From an uncultured candidatus Porisulfidus sp. (lineage in GTDB: Bacteria; Pseudomonadota; Gammaproteobacteria; Poriferisulfidales; Poriferisulfidaceae), in contig OY288106.1 of assembly GCA_958431155.1 (NCBI GenBank), positions 505,937 to 569,936 of the forward strand: a stretch of DNA of 64,000 nucleotides, given 5' to 3'. The notes beneath the pieces were generated by a model. That model was not told the origin of the DNA. It did no database searches and worked only from the letters and a program-made list of their open reading frames with translations. Of the stretch, positions 45,216 to 53,021 are shown one piece after another; positions within the stretch are counted from its first letter, which is position 1; each line of letters begins with the position of its first letter. The position numbers and the translations under genes are program-made.

Positions 45216-46445
45216 ATGGAACTTGAAATCTATCGCCAGGTTCTGCTTGCCGGATTCATCATCACGATCGTCCTGGGCGCGGTGGCCTACAAAACAAATT
45301 TCTGCACCATGGGGGCCGTCTCGGACCTCGTGAACATGGGCGATTCCGGTCGCATGCGGGCCTGGGTGCTCGGCATGGCGGTGGCGGTGCTGGGCGTGGC
45401 CGTCCTCGAATACATAGGTTTGGCAGACATGAGCCTGACCACGAGTGCGGAGACTGGGCGGCCGCCGTACCGCTCCGCTGTGTTTCCGTGGCCGCGTTTC
45501 ATCATCGGCGGCATCCTGTTCGGGGTGGGAATGACGATAGGTTCCGGCTGTGGCAACCGCACCATGGTGCGCATTGGTGGGGGTAACCTGAAGTCGGTGG
45601 CGGTGCTGTTGGCGATGGGAATCGCCGGCTACCTGATGATCTTCACCAACTTCGGCTACTACGTGTTCCTGCAGTGGATGCAGCCGGCTTTCATCGATCT
45701 TCGGAACCTGGGCATCGCGGACCAGTCCCTGGGGGCGACCGTGTCCGGACCGCTAGGGTTGTCGGGGCCTGCGGTGACGCTCGCCGTCGGCTTGCTCGTC
45801 GCGGCCCTGATGCTGGTCTGGGTGCTGCGTTCCTCCGACTTCGTGAAAAACCGAGACAACGTGCTGGCCGGTGTCGTGCTGGGGCTTTGTGTCGCGGCGG
45901 CCTGGTACGTGACGGCCGGGCCGATGGGGCAGGGGCTGATCGAGGAGGTCGCCTTTCTGGAGGGCGATGAGCAGCCCTACGGGGTCGGTGCCCAGTCGCT
46001 GACTTTCGTGCAGCCGGCGGCGGTTCTGATCCGCTACCTGGAGACCGGGTTGGCCAGCCGGTTCATGAGTTTCGCCATGGTGGCGGGAGCGGGAGTGATT
46101 GCCGGGGCTTTCCTCTACGCGATGGTCGCACGGCGGCTGCGGTTGGAATGGTTCCAGTCGCTCGGCGATGTCGCGCGGCACGTGACCGGCGGGCTGCTGA
46201 TGGGATTCGGCGGGGTGCTGTCGATCGGTTGTACGATCGGGCAGGCGGTTTCCGGCGTCTCCACGCTGGCGATCGGTTCGTTCCTGACTTTCGTCAGCAT
46301 CTGCCTGGGCAGCGCGTTGACGATGAAGGTCCAATACTACAAAATGGTCTACGAGGACGATGCAAGTTGGGGGAGCGCCCTGGTCGCCGGAATGGCCGAC
46401 CTGCGCTTGGTCCCCCAGAAATGGCGACGCCACGAAGCGGTATAA
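45216..46445 (+). CDS. YeeE/YedE family transporter (sulfur-compound uptake)
   Basis: A 409-residue inner-membrane protein of the YeeE/YedE (DUF395) family; the characterised member TsuA imports thiosulfate. It has about ten hydrophobic segments in two halves. Each half carries a conserved Cys-containing helix: GMTIGSGCGNRTMVRIGGGN (about residues 109-128) and GVLSIGCTIGQAVSGVST (about 334-351). These cysteines line the conduction path in TsuA. Its neighbours, an orphan SoxY-like carrier and a TusA-like protein within 7 kb, agree with sulfur import. It is followed by tRNA-Lys. Confidence 0.9.
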   Translation: MELEIYRQVLLAGFIITIVLGAVAYKTNFCTMGAVSDLVNMGDSGRMRAWVLGMAVAVLGVAVLEYIGLADMSLTTSAETGRPPYRSAVFPWPRFIIGGILFGVGMTIGSGCGNRTMVRIGGGNLKSVAVLLAMGIAGYLMIFTNFGYYVFLQWMQPAFIDLRNLGIADQSLGATVSGPLGLSGPAVTLAVGLLVAALMLVWVLRSSDFVKNRDNVLAGVVLGLCVAAAWYVTAGPMGQGLIEEVAFLEGDEQPYGVGAQSLTFVQPAAVLIRYLETGLASRFMSFAMVAGAGVIAGAFLYAMVARRLRLEWFQSLGDVARHVTGGLLMGFGGVLSIGCTIGQAVSGVSTLAIGSFLTFVSICLGSALTMKVQYYKMVYEDDASWGSALVAGMADLRLVPQKWRRHEAV

Positions 46446-46455
46446 ACAGGACTTT

Positions 46456-46532
46456 GGGTCGTTAGCTCAGCTAGGTAGAGCACCGGACTTTTAATCCGTT
46501 GGTCGCAGGTTCGATCCCTGCACGACCCACCA
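46456..46532 (+). tRNA. tRNA-Lys (anticodon TTT)
   Basis: A 77-base tRNA. Acceptor arms GGGTCGT and ACGACCC pair, the anticodon loop ACTTTTAAT region reads TTT, the T arm has GGTTCGATCC, and CCA is encoded. Confidence 0.97.
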
Positions 46533-46645
46533 TCCCTGACTTGATGGCATGCGGGCCTGAGACCGTGAATCGAAAAGACCGTCGGTCGCGTGCTCCACGG
46601 GGATTACGGAGGACCAAAGAGGCGTAAACCCCCATCCCGTTTGTG

Positions 46646-46651
46646 TATAAT
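46646..46651 (+). promoter_or_regulatory. -10 element before the molybdopterin oxidoreductase
   Basis: A perfect TATAAT 51 bases upstream of the start codon, in the 170-base gap after tRNA-Lys. No clear -35 hexamer is seen. Confidence 0.45.
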
Positions 46652-46702
46652 TCAAAGAATCCAAGGCAGGATGCCTACTGCGAGATCTTTCGAGGATAGG
46701 TT

Positions 46703-48994
46703 ATGACGCAAGTTTCAAAAATCAAGGTGCCCGAGGGGCATTCTTTGCACCATGTGTGCTGTCCGCACGACTGTCCGGACACCTGCTCCATGCTGGTGAC
46801 CCGCGATGACAGCACAGGGCGTGCGGTCCGGGTTCAAGGCGATCCCACCCATCCGGTGACGCGCGGTTACCTGTGCAACAAAGTCAATCATTATCTGGAC
46901 CTGGTCTACAACGACAACCGGGTCCTGTACCCGCACAAGCGGGTCGGACCCAGGGGACCCGGGGCCAAGTTCGAGCGCATCAGCTGGGACGAGGCGCTGG
47001 ACATGGTCACCGACAACTTCAAGGAAGTGATCGCCGAGTATGGCTCAGAAGCCGTGCAGCCGTATTCGTACTCTGGCACCTTGGGCATGCTGGGCTACTG
47101 GGCGATGGACCAGCGCTTCTGGAACAAGATGGAAGCGGCCCGGCTGGAGCAGTCCATTTGCATTTACGCCGCGATGTGGGCCGGCATTCACACGTACGGC
47201 GTGGCCAATGGGCCGGCCGTTCACGATGCGGTCCAGGAAGCGGAATTGATCATTTTGTGGGGCGCCAACCTCGTCAGTACGGGGGTGCACGCCATTCCGT
47301 TCATTCGCGAAGCTCAGGAGCGGGGAGCCAAGTTGATTGTCATCGATCCCCGGATGACCCGCACGACCATGATGGCCGACTGGCATATCCAGCCGCGTCC
47401 CGGAACCGATGCCGCGCTGGCGCTGGGTGCGATGAAGGTCATCGTCGACAACGGCCTGCATGACGAGGCATTCCTGCGCGAGCAGACGCTTGGTTGGGAG
47501 CAGTTCATCAACGAGAAACTTCCCCAATACCCGCTCGACAAGGTGTCGGAAATCACCGGCGTGTCGGAGGCGGACATCGAGAAATTTGCTTTGATGTACG
47601 GCAAGGCGAAGAAATCCTTCATCCGCGCCAACTACGGGCTCAATCGCCACCAGAACTCGGGGCAGACCTGCCGGGCCATCCTGGTGATGCCTTGCATCAC
47701 CGGCGCTTGGCGCGCGCCGAACGGCGGTGCCGCGTTCGGGACGCTGGAGGAGATGTGGTTGCAGTTCAACCTGGCCAAACTGCAGCGCCCGGATCTCGGC
47801 AACCGGGCCGAGAAGCGGGTCGTCAACATGGTGCAGATCGGGCGCGCCCTCGCCGACCACATTGGTGTGGACGACAAGCCGCTGGACCCGCCGATCAAGT
47901 CGATCTTCGTGTACAACTCGGATCCGGCGAATTGCGCGCCGAATTCGGGCAATGTGCGCCGCGGCTTGATGCGCGACGACCTGTTCGTGGCGGTGCACGA
48001 CACGTTTTGGACGGACACCTGCAACTATGCGGATGTAGTGCTGCCGGCAGACACGCAGCTCGAACGCATGGATCTCCATGCGGCCTACGGACATTGGCAC
48101 TTCAACCTGAACAAGGCGGTCATCGAGCCGCTGGGCGAAAGCTGTGCCAATACCGAGCTGTTCCGCCGCATGGCGCAGAAGATGGGCTACGTGGAGGAAA
48201 GTGATGACGCATTCACCCAGACCGACGAAGAGATGATCCGCGACATCCTGTTCGACGAAGAGGTCAACCCGCTGATGGAAGGGATTACCTACGAGCAGAT
48301 GGTGGAAAATGGCTGGGCACGGGCCAGCGACAAGTCGAAGCGGCGTGATTTCCTGAATATCGGCTGGCCGACCGCGAGCAAGAAGATCGAGATCTTCAGC
48401 CAGACGTTGGCAGACGAAGGACAGGATCCGCTGCCGACCTACAATCCGGAAATAGAAGGCCAGGAGGATCCGAAGCGCAAGGATTATCCGATCCAGGTGC
48501 TGAGTTCGGCCTCCCACTACTTCATCGGCGACTCGTTCCAGTCGGTGCCGAGGCTGCAGGCGATGATGTCCCGGCCCACGGTAGAGATGAGCGTCAATGA
48601 CGCCAAGGAGCGGGGCATCGAGGATGGAGATCTGGTGCGCCTGTACAACGACCGCGGCGAAACCTATTGCTACGCGGTCGTCATTAAAGGCCTGCTCGAT
48701 GGCGTGTGCGCGACGCAGAAGCAGTTCAAGGGAAGCAACACCCCCGGAGGGATCAATGTGAATGTCCTGAACTCGGAGATGCTGACCGACTTCGGCATGA
48801 GCCCGACCTTCTACTCGTGCCTGGCCGAGATTGAGAAGGCGGATCCGGAGACCACCAAGAAGACGCGTCTCAAGGAGCTCGGCGGCATCGAAGGCTACGT
48901 CGCGGCATGGCGCAACAAGAACCGCGATACCGAGGCGACCGATGAACAGATTCTCGAATATGCCAAGCAGGAGCATCCGGAGGTCTTCAACTGA
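46703..48994 (+). CDS. Molybdopterin-dependent oxidoreductase, cytoplasmic, substrate unknown
   Basis: A 763-residue enzyme of the DMSO-reductase superfamily. The N-terminal [4Fe-4S] site is CCPHDCPDTC with Cys 20, 24 and 28 plus Cys 58. Molybdopterin domains follow (FERISWDEALDMV, near residue 94; LIILWGANLVSTGVHA near 182), and the C-terminal dinucleotide-binding barrel includes VEMSVNDAKERGIEDGDLVRL. No Tat or Sec signal is present, so it should be cytoplasmic. It is coupled by a 3-base overlap to an FAD/iron-sulfur reductase, giving a two-subunit NAD(P)-linked system. Formate dehydrogenase is possible given the C1 genes, but the active-site ligand could not be fixed by eye. Confidence 0.85.
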   Translation: MTQVSKIKVPEGHSLHHVCCPHDCPDTCSMLVTRDDSTGRAVRVQGDPTHPVTRGYLCNKVNHYLDLVYNDNRVLYPHKRVGPRGPGAKFERISWDEALDMVTDNFKEVIAEYGSEAVQPYSYSGTLGMLGYWAMDQRFWNKMEAARLEQSICIYAAMWAGIHTYGVANGPAVHDAVQEAELIILWGANLVSTGVHAIPFIREAQERGAKLIVIDPRMTRTTMMADWHIQPRPGTDAALALGAMKVIVDNGLHDEAFLREQTLGWEQFINEKLPQYPLDKVSEITGVSEADIEKFALMYGKAKKSFIRANYGLNRHQNSGQTCRAILVMPCITGAWRAPNGGAAFGTLEEMWLQFNLAKLQRPDLGNRAEKRVVNMVQIGRALADHIGVDDKPLDPPIKSIFVYNSDPANCAPNSGNVRRGLMRDDLFVAVHDTFWTDTCNYADVVLPADTQLERMDLHAAYGHWHFNLNKAVIEPLGESCANTELFRRMAQKMGYVEESDDAFTQTDEEMIRDILFDEEVNPLMEGITYEQMVENGWARASDKSKRRDFLNIGWPTASKKIEIFSQTLADEGQDPLPTYNPEIEGQEDPKRKDYPIQVLSSASHYFIGDSFQSVPRLQAMMSRPTVEMSVNDAKERGIEDGDLVRLYNDRGETYCYAVVIKGLLDGVCATQKQFKGSNTPGGINVNVLNSEMLTDFGMSPTFYSCLAEIEKADPETTKKTRLKELGGIEGYVAAWRNKNRDTEATDEQILEYAKQEHPEVFN

Positions 48995-50112
48995 TGGCAC
49001 AGGAAATGTTTGAGGGCTGCCGGGACCCGCTGGCCCTGCCGCAGCCGAATCGCGAAATTCAGACCCTGCGTGTCGGCTTCCGGGGGGGACGGGTCAAGAG
49101 CATGCGGAACCTGACGCACGACACCTACGAGATCGTGGTGGAGTGCGAGGACAAAAGGAAAATCGGGGAGGCGGGCCAGTTCTGGACCATCCGCGTCCCG
49201 GGCATCCGCAAGCCGCGTCCGTATTCCTTCGCTCGCGCACCGGAGTCGGAGAATCCGGGGGAGCACACGTTTTACATCCGCCTGGTGCCGGGGGGCGAGT
49301 TGTCCGCTTGGCTGGCGGGAGGAGATTGCGTTGGCGAAGAAGTGACCCTGTCCGGCCCGCTTGGCAAGTTCAAACTGGACCCATCCGACGAGGACATGGT
49401 CTGCATCGCGGGCGGCTCCGGCATGAGCGCGGTTCACGCCATCATCGAGCATGCCGTGAACCTTAGGGTTGCCCGGAACTGCTACTTCTTCTACGGGGCC
49501 CGCACGCAGAAGGACCTTTACCTGAATGAAGAGATCGAGGCGCTGCAGAAGCGCTGGCATCCGGACTATGTGCTGAAGTTCCACCAGGTGCTCAACGAAG
49601 AGCCGGAAGACTCCGACTGGACCGGCGGGCGCGGACTGGTGACGGACTACTTCAAGCAGCACTATTTGGCAACCGGGCAAGTGAGCGTCGACCGAATGAA
49701 GGCCTATTTCTGCGGCCCGCCGCCGATGATCGACGCTGGTATCTCGGTGCTTCAGAAAGCGGGCCTGGCAAACCGCAATATCTTCTACGACAAGTTCGAG
49801 GACGCGCGCTCGCCGGTACCGGTGATCGATAATTCCAAGTGCGTGCTGTGCGACGAATGCCTGATGGTTAAGCCGGTGGAGAACTGCATCGTGGAAGTTT
49901 CGAGCCTGCATCGCACCGATGGCGGATCCCCGGGAACCATGGAGTACGAGGAAGTCGAACCGGCCGCCACTGCGGGGTTGTACTACAACACGCTCTATAT
50001 CAACGAGAAAGAGTGCATTCGCTGCTATGCCTGCGTGGAAATCTGTCCGGCCAAGGCGATCTCGCCGGATTTCACGCCTATGCCTAGGACGCTGGCAGAC
50101 ATTGTCGACTGA
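48992..50112 (+). CDS. FAD/NAD(P) oxidoreductase with C-terminal 2x[4Fe-4S] ferredoxin domain
   Basis: A reductase of 372 residues, starting at ATG 48994. A ferredoxin-NADP-reductase module binds FAD (RPYSFARAPE, about residue 73) and NAD(P) (AGGSGMSAVHA near 142; FCGPPPMIDAG near 239). It is joined to a C-terminal domain with two cluster motifs: CVLCDEC plus a Cys eight residues on (about 284-299), and CIRCYACVEICP (about 340). There is no plant-type [2Fe-2S] domain, unlike most monooxygenase reductases with this core. The ATG overlaps the stop of the molybdoenzyme gene, so it is most likely its electron-transfer subunit. A hairpin follows. Confidence 0.85.
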
Positions 50113-50119
50113 TTCGATT

Positions 50120-50143
50120 CAGGCCGGGTATCCACCCGGCCTG
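50120..50143 (+). terminator. Hairpin after the molybdoenzyme operon
   Basis: A perfect 9-base-pair stem (50120-50128 with 50135-50143) around a 6-base loop, 7 bases after the stop codon. No T run follows on the plus strand; an A/T-mixed stretch does. It lies between convergent genes and may serve both. Confidence 0.65.
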
Positions 50144-50182
50144 GCTACATATACCTAAATTGCAGATCGTAGGGCGATGCGC

Positions 50183-50644
50183 TTATGCGCAACCGCCTGC
50201 GGTGACCGTGACTTCCCGTGCTGCTTGGAAAATGCCGTCAGGCGTATGCACCAGCGCGATGACTCGTGAGGTCTCGCGCATCTTGACGCGTAGCGAGACG
50301 TAGGGTTCGGTCTGCCCCCGGACATGGGTGACCGAAATCAGCGGGACCGGGTTGGCCTCGATCAGGATGCTGATCTTCTCGGCACCGGGAAGAGGGGCGT
50401 AGACCTGAACCGGCACCTTGCCGCTGTCTTCGGCGATGTCCGGCACGTCCAGTTCGATGTCCGGATGATCCTGGATGCTTTGCCCGCCGGTGAGTTCGGC
50501 CAGCGCGTCGTCCAGGGTTTCCGCCGAAAAGGACTTCGGCAAACTGGAGAGGGCCGGGCGGGAGGCGAGAGCCAGCATCGGCAGAGCGGCGACGGCCTGA
50601 AGCAGCAGGCGGCGTGACTGTTGCGGTAGAGTCAAGTGCTCCAT
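50183..50644 (-). CDS. SoxY-like thiosulfate-oxidation carrier protein
   Basis: A 153-residue periplasmic protein of the SoxY family, which carries sulfur intermediates on a C-terminal Cys during thiosulfate oxidation. It has a twin-arginine-like signal (QSRRLLLQAVAALPMLALA) and then a SoxY domain, with IELDVPDIAEDSGKVPVQV and FQAAREVTV near the end. The family ends GGCGG. Here the tail is GGCA with Cys 152 followed by one residue, so the carrier Cys is present but the swinging arm is shortened. No soxZ, soxB, soxA or soxX gene is in the window. It lies 20 bases after bepA on the same strand. Confidence 0.8.
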   Translation of the reverse strand: MEHLTLPQQSRRLLLQAVAALPMLALASRPALSSLPKSFSAETLDDALAELTGGQSIQDHPDIELDVPDIAEDSGKVPVQVYAPLPGAEKISILIEANPVPLISVTHVRGQTEPYVSLRVKMRETSRVIALVHTPDGIFQAAREVTVTAGGCA

Positions 50645-50650
50645 GAGTCC

Positions 50651-50656
50651 ATTATA
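50651..50656 (-). promoter_or_regulatory. -10 element immediately before the SoxY-like gene
   Basis: On the minus strand a perfect TATAAT ends 6 bases before the ATG, so transcription would start at the start codon and give a leaderless mRNA. No -35 is seen. It may be chance, because the gene could also be read from bepA. Confidence 0.35.
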
Positions 50657-50664
50657 TGGCAGAA

Positions 50665-52143
50665 TCAGTACATTCCTTGCGCCATAATCCGGATTTCGAT
50701 GCGGCGATGGTCAATTCTGGCTTGGTTCGCCGAGTTGGCTTTGGTGTGTTTTTCCGCAATTTCCAACTGGAGGGCAGCTTGCCGGAGTTGACCTTTGCTG
50801 AGGTAGTGATCCGCCAGTGCGATATGCGATATGACTGGCTGGTTCGTCGCGTTGGCCGCTTCGGCGAGCATCCGGTAGGTCTGGGGACTCTCGATGCCAC
50901 GGCGAAGCCGTTTACGAATCAGCTTCAGCGCTTGTTTGGCTTGTCCGGCCGAGAGATAAGCTTGTGCCAGGTAGAATTCCACGGCCGTGTGGGTGGGATT
51001 TCCCTGATGAAGGAATTCCAGCATCTCGATGGCTTGGTCCAACTGGCCCAGATTCCTATGCGATTCGGCGATTGCCATGTCCAGCAGGAGGCGCAGTTCC
51101 GGCGCATCGATTTTTATGTTGTGCAAAAGCTCCAGAGTCTTTGCGTGATCGCCGTGCTTCTGCCAGGCCACCGCAATCCCGTACTGTTCGGCCGCTTCCG
51201 GTTTGTGGCCCGAGTCTAGCCGGTTCTGAAACAGATCCAGCCTTTCATGCGTGGGGGTCTGCAGGGAGATCATCCGCTGGCGGATGAAGCGGAACTCTTC
51301 TCTGTCCCGGAGATAGGTGCCTTGGTATTGTCGCGCCCGGTCCCGGCCCTCCGTGATTCGGGACGGAGTGGCCGGATGAGTGCTTAGGTACTCAAAGTCC
51401 TTTCCGTAACGGTAGTCGGAGTGTTTGAGCAGGACCTCGAAAAAGTTGGCAACCCCATTCGGGTCGATACCAGACTTCGCCAGGAATTGACTCGCAAACC
51501 GGTCCGCCTCCTGCTCATTGGCGCGGGAATAGTTAAGAAAGCGCTGCGCCTCCGCGGCTTGGCTCAATACAGCGGCCGGCAGCAATGCGGATGTCTGGGC
51601 GACCCCGGCCAGAATTATCCCCGCCATGGTGAGAAGGCTAAAGTTCGAGTTGGTCATGTAGTCCTGCATTCGGGCCAGGTGGCGCTGCGTGACGTGCGCC
51701 ATTTCATGTGCGACAACACCTGCCAATTCACTCTCATTTCGTGCTTTCGTGATCAGGCCGGTGTAGAACGCCAGCAATCCTCCGGGCATGGCAAAAGCAT
51801 TGACCTGCCGGTTGCGCACGATCAGCAGGTCGAATTCCTGTGTGATGCCGGTGCGGCTGAGGATGTGATTCGCCAAAGCCCGGAGGTAGGCATTGGACTC
51901 CGGATCTTCGCTGACTGGCAGGTGGCCATACAACTGGGCCTTTAGGAAACGCTTGATCCGGGCTTCCTCAGTCTGGGTCATGACGCGGTCGGCCGGTTCG
52001 CCGACACTGGGCAGGTCGGAGTCGTCAATGATGTCGGTGTAGGCATTGACGGTGCCGACAGTGAGCGAAGCCAGCAGCAAGCCTAGAACTCCTGCCCGCG
52101 TGGCGCGACAACTGGAAATGCAGGCGGAAAGTGCTTTTTTCAT
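50665..52143 (-). CDS. bepA: Outer-membrane assembly protease/chaperone BepA (M48 family)
   Basis: BepA (YfgC) is a periplasmic zinc protease that helps mature LptD and degrades stalled outer-membrane proteins. The 492-residue protein has a signal peptide (residues 1-35) and the M48 catalytic motif HEMAH (about 143-147). The third ligand Glu lies in NEQEADRFA (about 215). The C-terminal half has TPR repeats. ATG at 52143 was chosen at the signal peptide; an upstream in-frame start at 52179 would lengthen it by 12 residues. It is divergent from the TusA-like gene. Confidence 0.93.
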   Translation of the reverse strand: MKKALSACISSCRATRAGVLGLLLASLTVGTVNAYTDIIDDSDLPSVGEPADRVMTQTEEARIKRFLKAQLYGHLPVSEDPESNAYLRALANHILSRTGITQEFDLLIVRNRQVNAFAMPGGLLAFYTGLITKARNESELAGVVAHEMAHVTQRHLARMQDYMTNSNFSLLTMAGIILAGVAQTSALLPAAVLSQAAEAQRFLNYSRANEQEADRFASQFLAKSGIDPNGVANFFEVLLKHSDYRYGKDFEYLSTHPATPSRITEGRDRARQYQGTYLRDREEFRFIRQRMISLQTPTHERLDLFQNRLDSGHKPEAAEQYGIAVAWQKHGDHAKTLELLHNIKIDAPELRLLLDMAIAESHRNLGQLDQAIEMLEFLHQGNPTHTAVEFYLAQAYLSAGQAKQALKLIRKRLRRGIESPQTYRMLAEAANATNQPVISHIALADHYLSKGQLRQAALQLEIAEKHTKANSANQARIDHRRIEIRIMAQGMY

Positions 52144-52315
52144 GTGCCGGAAAGACGCGGAACGGAACGGGGAAACCATATCTTATGCATGCCAGGGATG
52201 TCAGAAGGCCAGTCCGCTGCGTCGTCGTAGATGGGTTGGACAGCGAGCCTTGAGCCGGAGTTTCCGGTCGGACGCCTGTACGGCGCAGGTCGGTGTCTCG
52301 CCCAGAGGCAGATCA

Positions 52316-52342
52316 TTGAATCATTGTACGCCAGCATATAAT
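52316..52342 (+). promoter_or_regulatory. Promoter of the TusA-like gene
   Basis: TTGAAT (52316-52321) and a perfect TATAAT (52337-52342) with a 15-base spacer, 33 bases upstream of the ATG. AGGAG precedes the start codon at a good distance. Confidence 0.6.
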
Positions 52343-52374
52343 GGGCGTTACCACTACCGACAGGAGCTATACAC

Positions 52375-52605
52375 ATGGCAGATTTTGACCAAGAACTGGA
52401 TGCTTCCGGGCTGAATTGTCCTCTTCCCATTCTGCGTGCGAAAAAATCCTTGGCTTCTATGGACAGTGGACAAGTACTGCGCGTGGTCGCGACCGACCCC
52501 GGTGCGGTCAAGGACTTCGAAGCATTTTCGAAGCAGACCGGGAATCCGTTGCTGGAATCCTCTGAAGAGGGCGGGAAATTCTATTTCCGGTTGCAAAAGG
52601 CCTGA
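52375..52605 (+). CDS. TusA-family sulfur carrier protein
   Basis: TusA proteins pass persulfide sulfur between cysteine desulfurase or sulfur-oxidising enzymes and acceptors. The 76-residue protein has the hallmark DASGLNCPLPILRAKKSL, with the carrier Cys at residue 15 followed by Pro. The length matches the family (about 80). Without tusBCDE or dsr genes beside it the acceptor is unknown; YeeE/YedE and SoxY-like neighbours favour a role in sulfur-compound metabolism as much as tRNA thiolation. Confidence 0.92.
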   Translation: MADFDQELDASGLNCPLPILRAKKSLASMDSGQVLRVVATDPGAVKDFEAFSKQTGNPLLESSEEGGKFYFRLQKA

Positions 52606-52615
52606 TTATTCAGCG

Positions 52616-52643
52616 GCGCACTCTCCGATATAGGGAGTGTGCA
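52616..52643 (+). terminator. Weak hairpin after the TusA-like gene
   Basis: A CACTC/GAGTG core with flanking partial pairing around a GATATA loop, 11 bases after the stop. No T run follows. Termination here is uncertain. Confidence 0.35.
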
Positions 52644-52777
52644 TATCGCAATGCCGAGGTGGCGCATATGGCCGCCCGGCTCCTTGCCGGAACGAACCGG
52701 AGAATGCTCGGACTTCTGGCCGGTTCTTTCAAGGGTCAATTTTTTGTAATAAAGGGCCTTAATGTCCGGATTTCGGG

Positions 52778-52786
52778 TGCTATAAT
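52778..52786 (+). promoter_or_regulatory. Extended -10 promoter of the TonB receptor leader
   Basis: TGCTATAAT is a perfect extended -10. It would start a leader of about 230 bases before the receptor start codon. No strong -35 is needed for this class. Confidence 0.6.
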
Positions 52787-52931
52787 CCTGTCAATCCACG
52801 GAATTAGCCTGGCAACGCATGCCTATCGTGTACTAATCATGAAGCGAGAAAGCTGGTTCGCGTCCAGAATCGAGATTGACGGTCGAGCAGCGGCCTGTGC
52901 GCAAAAGTCAAGGTACATGAGTACGGCTCTC

Positions 52932-52990
52932 CATTGGCAACCCGACATACAACAAACCGCCAATGCCATTGGCAGCCGGCTGTTTTTTTA
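52932..52990 (+). promoter_or_regulatory. Attenuator-like leader element before the TonB receptor
   Basis: The heptamer CATTGGC occurs at 52932-52938 and 52967-52973 and its complement GCCAATG lies between at 52959-52965. The middle segment can pair with either side but not both. The second pairing is followed by AGCCGGCTG and seven T (52983-52989), 32 bases before the receptor start codon. This resembles an anti-terminator/terminator switch. No known riboswitch class was recognised. Confidence 0.45.
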
Positions 52991-53021
52991 AGCACCCTGT
53001 CTCAAAAGGAGCGAGGAAATC

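Larger units (their letters stand above)
52606..53021 (+). other. 416-base gap upstream of the second TonB receptor
   Basis: No convincing gene. A 110-codon frame (52659-52991) lacks family features and ends in low-complexity sequence. The stretch holds a hairpin after the TusA-like gene, an extended -10 promoter and a structured leader with a T tract, described separately. Confidence 0.6.

Noticed and set aside
52659-52991. 110-codon frame upstream of the second TonB receptor
   Set aside because: It runs through the promoter and the structured leader and ends in the T tract; no homology or ribosome site is visible.
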